Notes under the pieces: model-generated | Seen by the model: only the letters and a program-made list of their open reading frames with translations | Told to the model about the DNA's origin: nothing | Database searches by the model: none | Translations under genes and position numbers: made by a program | In this document: piece after piece, positions 40,366-48,691 of the stretch | How the letters are laid out: the number at the start of each line of letters is the position of its first letter | How positions within the stretch are numbered: position 1 is the first letter of the stretch | Source of the DNA: CAWAYR01 sp050250955 | GTDB taxonomy: Bacteria > Acidobacteriota > Vicinamibacteria > Vicinamibacterales > UBA2999 | Length of the DNA stretch: 64,000 nucleotides | Reading direction: 5' to 3' | Assembly (NCBI GenBank): GCA_050250955.1 | Contig: JBFWNR010000004.1 | Coordinates: forward strand, 62,001-126,000

Positions 40366-43233
40366 ATGGGCATTCTCGACAAGCTCCGACCCCAGGCCCG
40401 CTGGAAGCACGGCGACCCGGCCGTCCGACTCGAGGCCGTCAAGGCTCTCGAGGACGACGCCGCCGACGTGTTCGTCCAGGTGGCGACCGACGACCACGAC
40501 GAGCGCGTCCGCCGCGCCGCGGTGGTCCGCCTCTCCGATCCCGACGCGTTGGCCGCGGTCAGCCGCAACGACGCCGAGGCGGCGGTGCGTGCCGCCGCCG
40601 TCGAACGGCTGGTCGCGCTCGCCTCGGCGCCTGACGACGGCGCCACCCGCGCCGTCGCGGCGCTCGGCGGTCTCGGCCGCGGTCGCGAGCTGGCCGCCCT
40701 GGCCCGCTCCGCGGCGCCCGAGGCGGTCCGGCATGCGGCGGTGGCGCTGGTCGGCGACGCCAAGGCCCTCGGCGGGATCGCCCGTCACGCCCAGGACGCC
40801 GGCACGCGGCTGCTGGCCCTGGAGCGCCTGACCGACGCCGCCGAGCTCGAGGCCGTCGCCGTCAACGGCGAGCACGCCGACGCTGCGGTGGCGGCGCTCG
40901 ACCGACTGCCGGCGCCGTCTCCCGAACAGCTCGGCGCGATCGCCCAACGGGCCCGGACCAAGGCCGCCGCCAAGCGCGCCAAGGCCCTGCTGGCCGCCCA
41001 GGCCGCCCCGGTCGTGGCCGAAGCGCCGGCTGCGCCCGACTACAAGGAGGCCGACCAGGACGCGGCCCGGGCGCTGGTGCTGCAGATGGAGGCGCTGTCA
41101 GCGTCGACCGACCCCGCCGCAGTACGCGACGGCTACGCCGCGACGCGGGTGGCGTGGGTGGAACTGCTCGCCGACGCCGACGTGCGCCCGGGCCTCGTCG
41201 AGGAGTTCGAGACCCTGTCGGACCGGGTCCGCACGGCGCTGGTCGCCGAAGAGTCGCTGCGCGCCGAAGCGGCGCGCCGGGCCGACGCCCTGCGCCAGGA
41301 GCAGGCCGGGCGGCTGGCGCTCTGCGAACGCGTCGAGGCCCTGGCCGGCGACGACGTCGCCACCGGTCTGGCGGCGGCGCGCGCCGAGTGGGAAGGCATG
41401 CCGCCGATGCCCGACACCTGGGCCGGCGACGTCCAGCGGCGGTTCGACGACGCCACCCGGGCGGCCGAACGCCGCCACGCCCAGCGCGAGCAGGCCCGCG
41501 AGCTGCTGGCGCAGGCGCCGACGGTCGTCGCCGACGCCGAGGGACTGGTGACCGCCGACTACGCCGAGATCCGCGGCCAGTGGCAGGCGCTGCGGCGCAA
41601 GTGGCAGGCGATCGGCCGCGCCGGCGAGGTCGAGGGCACCCTGGTGGAGCGGTTCGCCGCCGTCAGCGCCGCTTTCGAGGGGCGTGAGCAGGAGGTGCGG
41701 GCCGCCCGCCAGCGCGGGCAGGAGGACAACCTGCAGCGGCTGCAGGCCGTGGTGCAGGCACTGGAGACCCGCGCCGCCGCCGAGACCCTCACGCTGAAGG
41801 ACGCCGACGCGGTCATCAAGGACGTCAAGCTGGCGATCGGCACCATGGGCCCGCTGCCGACGCCGCAGGACCGCGAAGACCTGACGGTGCGGCTGCAGGC
41901 GGTGCGGGCGGCGGTCCAGCCGCGCCTCGACGAGCTGCGCAACGCCGAGGAGTGGAAGCGCTGGGCCAACGTCCAGGTGCAGGAAGACCTGTGCGCGAAG
42001 ATGGAGGCCCTCATCGCCGTCGCCGACGCCGAGCCGGAGAAGGCCGCCACCGAGATGCGCGCCCTCCAGGAGAAGTGGAAGCCAGTGGCGGCGGCGCCGC
42101 GATCGCAGGCCGAGGGGCTGTGGACACGCTTCAAGGCGGCGCAGGGCCAGGTCTACGAGAAGTGCAAGGACTTCTTCGCCCAGCAGGCCGCCGAGCGGCA
42201 GGACGCGCTGAAGAAGAAGGAAGCGCTGTGCGACAAGGCGGAAGCGCTGGCCGACTCCACCGACTGGGTGCGGACCGCCGAGGCGATGAAGGCGCTGCAG
42301 GCCGAGTGGAAAGCCATCGGCCCGGTCACGCGCGGTCGCGAAAAGGCGGTGTGGGAGCGGTTCCGCAAGGCCTGCGACAACTTCTTCACGCGGCGCCAGG
42401 CCGACATGAAGCAGCGCAAGCAGGACTGGGGCGAGAACCTGTCCCGCAAGGAGGCGCTCATCGCCGAAGCCGAGCAGCTGGCCCAGTCGACCAACTGGGA
42501 CCAGGCGGCGGCCCGTCTCAAGGCGCTGCAGGTCGAGTGGAAGACCATCGGCCCGGTCAAGAAGAGCAAGAGCGACCAGGTGTGGGAGCGCTTCCGCGCC
42601 GCCTGCGACCAGTTCTTCGAGCGCTTCAAGCACCGCGATCAGGAGGCGATCCAGACCAAGTTCGTCGATCGCGACACCGCCGTGGCCGAGATCGAGGCGC
42701 TGGTGCCCGAGGACGGCGCGCCGATGCCCGACGACCTCTACAACAAGGTTCAGGCGGCGCGGGCGCGCTGGCTGCAGGGGCCCGAGCTGCCGCGCCACGT
42801 CCTGGCGCCGCTGGCCGAGCGGGTGAACGGCGCGCTGCTGACGCTGGTGACCCGGTGGCCCGAGGCGTTCGCCGGCGGCGAACTGGATCCGGCGTCGACG
42901 GCGCGGCGGATGGAGAAGCTGTGCGCCAAGGTCGAGGCGCTGGCGCCGCAGGACGGCGGCGAGCGGGCGGCGACGGCGTCGCTGTCGCCGGCCGAGCTGC
43001 TGGCCAGGCAGTGGCGCGAGGCCCTGGCGGCCAACACGATGGGCGCCGGGGCGGCGCGTCAGGCGGAGGAAGCGCGTCAGCGCGCCGCCGACCAGGAGCT
43101 GCGCAGCGCCCAGGCGGCATGGCTCAGGCTCGGCCCGGTGCCGCTCGACACCCGCAAGCCGCTGCAGGAGCGGTTCGACCGCGCCGTGCGGCGGGTGCTC
43201 GACAGCCGGCGTCGCCCGGTCGCCCGCGCCTAG
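40366..43233 (+). CDS. Long DUF349-repeat coiled-coil protein with N-terminal HEAT-like region
   Basis: A 955-residue cytoplasmic protein. Residues 1-225 are a HEAT-like alpha-helical array (ARWKHGDPAVRLEAVKALED, then repeats with DDHDERVRRAAVVRL and DAEAAVRAAAVERL). From about 300 to 790 there are at least five DUF349 repeats, each with a W..I/L....R.....W..L.A.F pattern, for example AMKALQAEWKAIGPVTRGRE and RLKALQVEWKTIGPVKKSKS. The repeats are strongly charged and probably coiled. DUF349 proteins occur in many bacteria with no firm function; links to ribosome or translation stress have been proposed for some. A TACACT box lies 47 bases before the ATG in the divergent gap with the SahR-like gene. 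Confidence 0.88.
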   Translation: MGILDKLRPQARWKHGDPAVRLEAVKALEDDAADVFVQVATDDHDERVRRAAVVRLSDPDALAAVSRNDAEAAVRAAAVERLVALASAPDDGATRAVAALGGLGRGRELAALARSAAPEAVRHAAVALVGDAKALGGIARHAQDAGTRLLALERLTDAAELEAVAVNGEHADAAVAALDRLPAPSPEQLGAIAQRARTKAAAKRAKALLAAQAAPVVAEAPAAPDYKEADQDAARALVLQMEALSASTDPAAVRDGYAATRVAWVELLADADVRPGLVEEFETLSDRVRTALVAEESLRAEAARRADALRQEQAGRLALCERVEALAGDDVATGLAAARAEWEGMPPMPDTWAGDVQRRFDDATRAAERRHAQREQARELLAQAPTVVADAEGLVTADYAEIRGQWQALRRKWQAIGRAGEVEGTLVERFAAVSAAFEGREQEVRAARQRGQEDNLQRLQAVVQALETRAAAETLTLKDADAVIKDVKLAIGTMGPLPTPQDREDLTVRLQAVRAAVQPRLDELRNAEEWKRWANVQVQEDLCAKMEALIAVADAEPEKAATEMRALQEKWKPVAAAPRSQAEGLWTRFKAAQGQVYEKCKDFFAQQAAERQDALKKKEALCDKAEALADSTDWVRTAEAMKALQAEWKAIGPVTRGREKAVWERFRKACDNFFTRRQADMKQRKQDWGENLSRKEALIAEAEQLAQSTNWDQAAARLKALQVEWKTIGPVKKSKSDQVWERFRAACDQFFERFKHRDQEAIQTKFVDRDTAVAEIEALVPEDGAPMPDDLYNKVQAARARWLQGPELPRHVLAPLAERVNGALLTLVTRWPEAFAGGELDPASTARRMEKLCAKVEALAPQDGGERAATASLSPAELLARQWREALAANTMGAGAARQAEEARQRAADQELRSAQAAWLRLGPVPLDTRKPLQERFDRAVRRVLDSRRRPVARA

Positions 43234-43236
43234 GGA

Positions 43237-43917
43237 TCACAGGCTGGAGCGAATCATCAGGCCGATGCGGTAGGTGACCTTCGGAATGCCGAAGGACCGA
43301 AAATCCGGAATCGCGGCGATGTCGCCGCGGTCGGTGTACAGCAGCCGGAACTGCGGGCCGATGCTGACCCGTGGGCTCACCCGGGTCGACACGTCGATCC
43401 CCGCCATGGCGCCGCGGCCCCAGCGGCTGACCGCGACATCGGGACCGAACGGACCGAACGTGTAGCCGGTCACACCGAACCGGCCCGGGGCGGTGCGTTC
43501 GAGGGCGCTCTGGTGCACCAGTCCGGCGCCGGCGACGAGGGCGACAGCGGCACTAGCGCGGCCGGCACGAGCTCGGGCAGTCGCGAAGATCGTCGTGTCG
43601 CGGTAGCGCGCGTCCTTCTCGAACGGATTGAAGTAGAAGTGCGCCTGGTCGATGGTGCGGCGTGGCGCGAGCGCCACCTCGACCCCCAGGTCGAATCGCC
43701 GCTGGAGGCTGAGGCCGACCTCGACGGTGCCGCCGGGCAGGAACCGGTCGCCTCGCCCCGCGTTGTCGTAGGACAGCGACGGCGACCCCGACACCTCTCG
43801 GGGGCTCCACGGCGAGAGGAAGAGGCTGCCGGCGACGTACGCGGAGACGTTCTGCGCGTCCGCCGGCCGGGCGACGGTCAGGACCGCGAGAGCGAGGAGC
43901 GCGCGCCAGCCTGACAT
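43237..43917 (-). CDS. Outer-membrane beta-barrel-like protein
   Basis: A 226-residue exported protein: signal peptide MSGWRALLALAVLTVARPADAQ, then alternating hydrophobic/polar strands (GTVEVGLSLQRRFDLGVEVAL, ATARARAGRASAAVALVAGAG, SPRVSIGPQFRLLYTDRG) and a C-terminal strand VTYRIGLMIRSSL. This is the profile of a small 8-stranded outer-membrane barrel, OmpW/OmpX-like in size, but no named family is recognised. It lies between the convergent DUF349 gene and speA. Its start codon follows a single (TAGCGGC)n repeat arm that separates it from speA; no clear ribosome site is visible. Confidence 0.7.
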   Translation of the reverse strand: MSGWRALLALAVLTVARPADAQNVSAYVAGSLFLSPWSPREVSGSPSLSYDNAGRGDRFLPGGTVEVGLSLQRRFDLGVEVALAPRRTIDQAHFYFNPFEKDARYRDTTIFATARARAGRASAAVALVAGAGLVHQSALERTAPGRFGVTGYTFGPFGPDVAVSRWGRGAMAGIDVSTRVSPRVSIGPQFRLLYTDRGDIAAIPDFRSFGIPKVTYRIGLMIRSSL

Positions 43918-43942
43918 TCGGATCCGTGTGACAGCGTCGCTC

Positions 43943-43966
43943 GCTGGCCGCTAGCCGCCAGCCGCT
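43943..43966 (-). repeat. (TAGCGGC)n heptad repeat, single inverted arm
   Basis: Three to four heptads in the GCCGCTA orientation between speA and the barrel gene (both minus strand). No left arm or hairpin accompanies it, so it is a solo copy. Confidence 0.65.
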
Positions 43967-43973
43967 CCGTCCT

Positions 43974-45941
43974 TCACTCGGCCGTCGGGCCCTCGAGATA
44001 CGTGTAGCCCTGCAGGCCTTCCTCGTAGAACTTCAGCAGGCGTCCGGCCTGCTGGTCCTGCAGGTGCCCGGCCAGGACGGCCCGTTCGACGTCGCGGCGC
44101 AGCTTGCCGATGAGCTCCTCGGGATCGAACTGCACGTAGCGCAGCACCTCGCTCACCGTGTCGCCCTTGATCACGTGGTCGACGCGCGCCGACTCGGCGT
44201 CGTCGCCGTTGGTCGGGCTCAGGCTGACGTGGACGGCGTGGGTGTCGCCGAGCAGGTTGTGCAGGTCGCCGAGGATTTCCTGGTAGGCGCCGACCAGGAA
44301 CACGCCCAGGTAGTAGGGCTCGCCGTTGTCGCGGTGCAGTTTGAGCGTCTTCTTGACGTCGCGACGGTCGATGAACTGGTCGAGCTTGCCGTCCGAGTCG
44401 CAGGTGATGTCGCCGATGACGGCGTGGTTCACCGGCTTCTCGGTCAGGCGGTGCACCGGCATCACCGGAAACAGCTGCTTGATCGCCCAGCTGTCGGGAA
44501 TCGACTGGAACAGCGAGAAATTGCAGAAGTAGGTGTCCGACAGCGTCTCTTCGAGCGTCTGCAGGTCCTCGGGGACCTCGGCCATCTGCGGCAGCAGCCG
44601 GCAGATCTTCTCGCAGATGGCGAAGTAGAGGTTCTCGGCGTGGGCGCGCTGCTCGAGCGGCAGGTAGCCGCCGCTGAACAGGTTCATCGCCATGTCCAGC
44701 GCCTGCTGGGCGTCGTGGTAGCTCTCCAGTGCGTTGCGCACGGTGACGTTGCGGAACGTCTCGATGAGATCGACCAGCGGCTGCTCGAAGTCGTCCTGCG
44801 GCGTGGTCGGGATCTTCTCCTCGCCGAACCCGCTGGTGCCGAGCACGTTGAAGACCAGCACCGAGTGGTAGGCGGTGATCGCCCGGCCGCTCTCCGAGAC
44901 GATGGTCGGGTGGGCGACCTGCTCCTCGTCGCAGACCTGCTGGATGTGGTACACGACGTCGTTCGCGTACTCCTGCAGGGTGTAGTTCATGCTCGACTCG
45001 AAATTGGTCTGCGAGCCGTCGTAGTCGACGCCGAGGCCGCCGCCGACGTCGATGAACTCGATGCCGGCCCCGGCTTTGGCGAGATCGCAGTAGACGCGGG
45101 CCGCCTCGTTGAGGGCGTTCTTGATGATGCGGATGTGGGTGATCTGGCTGCCGAGGTGGAAATGGAGGAGCTTGAAGCAGTCCTCCATGCCGTGCGCCTT
45201 GAGCAGCTCGAGGCCGCGCAGGATCTCGGTGACGGTCAGGCCGAACTTCGACCGGTAGCCGCCCGACGACTGCCAGCGGCCCATGCCGCGCGCCGCCAGC
45301 TTCACCCGCATGCCGATCCGCGGCCGCACGCCGAGCTTCTCGGCGTACTTCAGGATCAGCTCGAGCTCGGTGTACTTCTCGACGATCGGGATGATGTTGC
45401 GCCCGATCTTGTGCGCCCACATCGCCAGCTCGATGAATTCGGCGTCCTTGAACCCGTTGCAGACGATCGGCGTGTCGTTGCTGGCCATCGCCGCCACCGC
45501 CATCAGCTCCGGCTTCGAGCCCGCCTCGAGGCCGAAGCCGTGCTGCTGGCCGAACTCCATCACCTCCTGCACGACCTGGCGCTGCTGGTTCACCTTGATG
45601 GGGTAGACGCAGACGTAGCGGCCCCGGTACTGGTTCTGGGCGATGGCCTGCTGGAAGGCGCCGTGGATCTCGCCGAGCCGGGTCTGCAGGATGTCGGGAA
45701 AGCGGATGAGGATGGGCGCGCTCAGGCCGCGCATCTCGAGGCGATCGACCAGCTTCTTCAGATCCACGGCCCGGGCGGCGTCGCGGGTGGGATGCACCTG
45801 GACGTTGCCGGCGGCGTTGATCGAGAAATAGCCCTGGCCCCAGCGGGCCACCTCGTAGTGCTCGGCGGCGTCGGCCGCGGTCCACTGCGCCGTCGCGCTG
45901 CCGTTCTGCGGCCGCTGCCGCTCGTTGGTGACCGTGCTCAT
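43974..45941 (-). CDS. speA: Biosynthetic arginine decarboxylase
   Basis: A 655-residue fold-III PLP enzyme that converts arginine to agmatine for polyamine synthesis. PLP-binding Lys117 lies in YVCVYPIKVNQQ. Other landmarks are LEAGSKPELMAVAA, the substrate/PLP segment LLHFHLGSQI, FIDVGGGLGVDYDGS with the glycine loop, the C-terminal catalytic Cys region ITCDSDGKLDQF and LVGAYQEILGDLHNLLGDTH. The length matches E. coli SpeA (658), and there is no signal peptide in the chosen form. ATG 45941 (MSTVTNERQR) is preferred because upstream in-frame residues are unlike the family. Divergent from the thioesterase-thrB-thrC operon. Confidence 0.95.
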   Translation of the reverse strand: MSTVTNERQRPQNGSATAQWTAADAAEHYEVARWGQGYFSINAAGNVQVHPTRDAARAVDLKKLVDRLEMRGLSAPILIRFPDILQTRLGEIHGAFQQAIAQNQYRGRYVCVYPIKVNQQRQVVQEVMEFGQQHGFGLEAGSKPELMAVAAMASNDTPIVCNGFKDAEFIELAMWAHKIGRNIIPIVEKYTELELILKYAEKLGVRPRIGMRVKLAARGMGRWQSSGGYRSKFGLTVTEILRGLELLKAHGMEDCFKLLHFHLGSQITHIRIIKNALNEAARVYCDLAKAGAGIEFIDVGGGLGVDYDGSQTNFESSMNYTLQEYANDVVYHIQQVCDEEQVAHPTIVSESGRAITAYHSVLVFNVLGTSGFGEEKIPTTPQDDFEQPLVDLIETFRNVTVRNALESYHDAQQALDMAMNLFSGGYLPLEQRAHAENLYFAICEKICRLLPQMAEVPEDLQTLEETLSDTYFCNFSLFQSIPDSWAIKQLFPVMPVHRLTEKPVNHAVIGDITCDSDGKLDQFIDRRDVKKTLKLHRDNGEPYYLGVFLVGAYQEILGDLHNLLGDTHAVHVSLSPTNGDDAESARVDHVIKGDTVSEVLRYVQFDPEELIGKLRRDVERAVLAGHLQDQQAGRLLKFYEEGLQGYTYLEGPTAE

Positions 45942-46012
45942 CGGGCTCGTCTGAGAATAAACGAATTCCGCCGCCACGGTGTGACGGATTCGCGTCGCCG
46001 CCCCGACTCCGA

Positions 46013-46018
46013 TACGAT
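46013..46018 (+). promoter_or_regulatory. -10 box of the thioesterase-thrB-thrC operon
   Basis: TACGAT, 8 bases before ATG 46027; an 18-base spacer leads back to a weak TTCGCG (45989-45994). No Shine-Dalgarno, so a leaderless mRNA is likely. Confidence 0.4.
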
Positions 46019-46026
46019 CGCCGCCG

Positions 46027-46425
46027 ATGACCGAGCGCGTCCCCGCCATCAAGGTGCTCCTGCTGCCGAAGGACACCAACGCCCTGGGCACGATCTTCGG
46101 CGGCGTCATCCTCTCCCATATCGACCTGGCCTCGGCGGTCGAGGCCCGCAAGACGGCGCCGCATCGCTACGTCACCAAGGCCATCCGTGAGGTGGAGTTC
46201 CACGCGCCGGTGCTGGTCGGCGACCTGGTCAACTTCTACACCGAGACGCGCCGGGTCGGCCGGACCTCGATCACCATCGGCGTCCGCGTCGAGGTCGAGC
46301 GCTGGGGCGACGCCGGCCACGGCGAATGCGAGACGGTCACCGAGGCGGAAGTGGTGCTGGTGGCGGTCGGCGACGACGGCCGTCCCATCCCGATCCTGGC
46401 CGAGCCGGCCGGAGCCGGGCGATGA
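46027..46425 (+). CDS. Acyl-CoA thioesterase, hotdog fold (YciA-like)
   Basis: A 132-residue single-hotdog thioesterase, which hydrolyses acyl-CoA to free acid and CoA. Family motifs are LLPKDTNALGTIFGGVILSHIDLAS (the conserved N..G..FGG..L...D pattern with the catalytic Asp), REVEFHAPVLVGDLVNFYTE and the final EAEVVLVAVGDDGRP. It matches acyl-CoA hydrolase/YciA proteins in size and start. It overlaps thrB by 4 bases (ATGA), an unexpected pairing with threonine biosynthesis, so it may simply be first in the operon. Confidence 0.92.
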   Translation: MTERVPAIKVLLLPKDTNALGTIFGGVILSHIDLASAVEARKTAPHRYVTKAIREVEFHAPVLVGDLVNFYTETRRVGRTSITIGVRVEVERWGDAGHGECETVTEAEVVLVAVGDDGRPIPILAEPAGAGR

Positions 46426-47363
46426 TCGCCGCCTTCGCGCCGGCCACGGTGTCGAACGTGGCCGCCGGCTTCGACGTCCTGGGCTTCGCCCTCGACCAGC
46501 CCGGCGACGTGGTCGTCGCCGCGCTGGCCGACCACGACGGTGCCGTCATCGGCGACATCCACGGCGACGGCGGCCGGCTGTCGCGCGAGGCGGGCCGCAA
46601 CACGGCCAGCGCCGCCGCCAACGCCCTGCTCGGCGCGCTCGGCACCCGGCAGGGCATCACGCTGGCGCTGCACAAGGGCCTGCCGCTGGCCAGCGGCGTC
46701 GGCAGCAGCGGGGCCAGCGCCGTCGCGGCGGTCGTGGCCGTCAACGAACTGCTGGGCCGCCCCGCCGATCTCGACGTGCTGCTGCGCGCGGCGATGGCCG
46801 GCGAGCAGGCCGGCTGCGGCGCCGTGCATCCCGACAACGTGGCGCCGGCGCTCTATGGCGGTTTCGTCCTGGCGCGGAGCGCCGCCCCCCCCGACATCGT
46901 CCGGCTGCCGGTGCCGGCCGGGCTGGCGTGTGCGGTGCTGCACCCGTCGATCGAGGTGCACACGGGCACGGCCCGGGCCCTGCTCGGCGACCAGGTGCCG
47001 CTCGCGGCCGCCGTGCGCCAGTGGGCCAACGTCGGGGCCCTGGTGTCGGCGCTGCACTCGGGCGACCTGGCGCTGCTGTCGCGGGCGCTCGAGGATCACG
47101 TCGCCGAGCCGAAGCGGGCCGGTCTGGTCCCCGGCTTCTATGCCATCAAGTCGGCGGCGGTGGCGGCCGGCGCGCTCGGCTGCAGCCTGTCGGGGTCCGG
47201 ACCGTCGATGTTCGCACTGGCGCCGTCGCTCGACGGTGCGACCGCGGCCGGCGAGGCGATGGCGGCGGCGTGGCGCGCGGTGTCCCCGGCGGTGGAGGCG
47301 GACCTGTGGGTCTCGCCGGTGGGCACCCAGGGCGCGAGGGTCGTCGCCGTGGAGGGCCGCTGA
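46422..47363 (+). CDS. thrB: Homoserine kinase
   Basis: A 313-residue GHMP kinase that phosphorylates L-homoserine at the gamma-hydroxyl, the step before threonine synthase. The N-terminus APATVSNVAAGFDVLGFAL is diagnostic of ThrB; the ATP loop is LPLASGVGSSGASAVAAVVA, and motif 3 is LGCSLSGSGPSMFALAP. The length is normal for the family. The ATG overlaps the thioesterase stop and its TGA overlaps thrC (TGATG), so all three are translationally coupled. No hom gene is in the window. Confidence 0.95.
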   Translation: MIAAFAPATVSNVAAGFDVLGFALDQPGDVVVAALADHDGAVIGDIHGDGGRLSREAGRNTASAAANALLGALGTRQGITLALHKGLPLASGVGSSGASAVAAVVAVNELLGRPADLDVLLRAAMAGEQAGCGAVHPDNVAPALYGGFVLARSAAPPDIVRLPVPAGLACAVLHPSIEVHTGTARALLGDQVPLAAAVRQWANVGALVSALHSGDLALLSRALEDHVAEPKRAGLVPGFYAIKSAAVAAGALGCSLSGSGPSMFALAPSLDGATAAGEAMAAAWRAVSPAVEADLWVSPVGTQGARVVAVEGR

Positions 47364-48667
47364 TGTTCGTCAGCACCCGCGGGCAGGCTCCGGCGGTCGC
47401 GCTCGACGTGGCGCTGCGCCACGGTCTGGCGCCGGACGGCGGCCTCTACGTGCCGACGGCGATTCCGCGGCTGACCGCCGACGAGTGGGCCGGGCTGCGC
47501 GGCCGCAGCCTGCCCGAAGTGGCCACGGCGCTCGTCGCGCCGCTCGTCGCCGACACCTTCGACGTGGCGACGCTCGGCCGGCTGATGATGTCGGCGCTGT
47601 CGTTCCCGATCCCGCTCGTCCCGATCGTGCCGGGTACCTGGGCGCTCGAGCTCTTCCACGGCCCGACCCTGGCCTTCAAGGACATCGGCGCCCGCACGAT
47701 GGCGCGGTGGCTGGCGGCGACGGCCGGGGCGGCCGGCAACGGGCCCCTCACGGTGCTGGTCGCGACCTCCGGCGACACCGGCGGGGCAGTGGCGCACGCC
47801 TTCCACGGCGTCGCCGGCACCCGCGTGGTCGTGCTCTACCCGCGGGGCCGGGTCAGCGCGGTGCAGGAGGCGCAGTTCGCCACGCTGGGCGGCAACGTCA
47901 CGGCGGTGGCGGTGGACGGCACGTTCGACGACTGCCAGCGGCTGGTGAAGGAGGCCTTCTCCGACGCCGCGCTGGCCGCGCGGCAGCGCCTGACGTCGGC
48001 CAACTCGATCAGCGTCGGGCGCCTGCTGCCGCAGATGGCCTACTACGCCTGGGCGGCGCTGCAGCTGCCCGCCGACGCCGCGCCACCGGTGGTGGTCGTT
48101 CCCAGCGGCAACCTCGGCAATCTCACCGCCGGGCTGCTGGCGGTGCGGCGCGGCGTGCCGATCGGCCGGTTCGTCGCCGCGACGACCGTCAACGACCCGC
48201 TGCCGCGCTACCTGGCGAGTGGCCGCTACGAACCGCGGGCGGCCGTCGCGACCCTGGCCAACGCGATGGACGTCGGCTACCCGAGCAATTTCGAGCGCCT
48301 CCAGTGGCTGTTCGACGGCGACGTCGACGCGATGCGGGAGTCCGTCGTCGGGCTGACGGTGTCCGACGACGACATCCGCACCGCCATCCGGGACATGGAC
48401 GCGCGCGGCTACCTCGCCGACCCGCATACGGCGGTCGGGTGGGTCGGCGCGGCCGCGTCGGCCGCCTGGGCTGCCGCCGACGTGCCCAGGGTCGTGCTCT
48501 CGACCGCGCATCCGGCCAAGTTCGGCGACGTCGTGGCGCCGATCATCGGCCGGGACGTGCCGCTGCCGCCGGCGCTGGCCGAACGCATGGCCGAGCCGCC
48601 GCGCCCGCTCCCCGCCGCGCCGGAACTGGCTGCGGTCGTCGCCATCCTCGATCGGCTGACCAGCTAG
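47363..48667 (+). CDS. thrC: Threonine synthase
   Basis: A 434-residue fold-II PLP enzyme that converts O-phosphohomoserine to threonine and phosphate. The N-terminus FVSTRGQAPAVALDVALRHG and LAPDGGLYVPTAIP are typical of ThrC; PLP Lys106 lies in LFHGPTLAFKDIGAR; the phosphate loop is ATSGDTGGAVAHAF; SANSISVGRLLPQMAYY and VVPSGNLGNLTAG complete the active site. It is the longer form related to E. coli and yeast ThrC. The TAG stop is followed by CGGCC, resembling the start of a heptad arm (TAGCGGC). Confidence 0.95.
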   Translation: MFVSTRGQAPAVALDVALRHGLAPDGGLYVPTAIPRLTADEWAGLRGRSLPEVATALVAPLVADTFDVATLGRLMMSALSFPIPLVPIVPGTWALELFHGPTLAFKDIGARTMARWLAATAGAAGNGPLTVLVATSGDTGGAVAHAFHGVAGTRVVVLYPRGRVSAVQEAQFATLGGNVTAVAVDGTFDDCQRLVKEAFSDAALAARQRLTSANSISVGRLLPQMAYYAWAALQLPADAAPPVVVVPSGNLGNLTAGLLAVRRGVPIGRFVAATTVNDPLPRYLASGRYEPRAAVATLANAMDVGYPSNFERLQWLFDGDVDAMRESVVGLTVSDDDIRTAIRDMDARGYLADPHTAVGWVGAAASAAWAAADVPRVVLSTAHPAKFGDVVAPIIGRDVPLPPALAERMAEPPRPLPAAPELAAVVAILDRLTS

Positions 48668-48691
48668 CGGCCGTCGCGCGGTCGCCGACCC

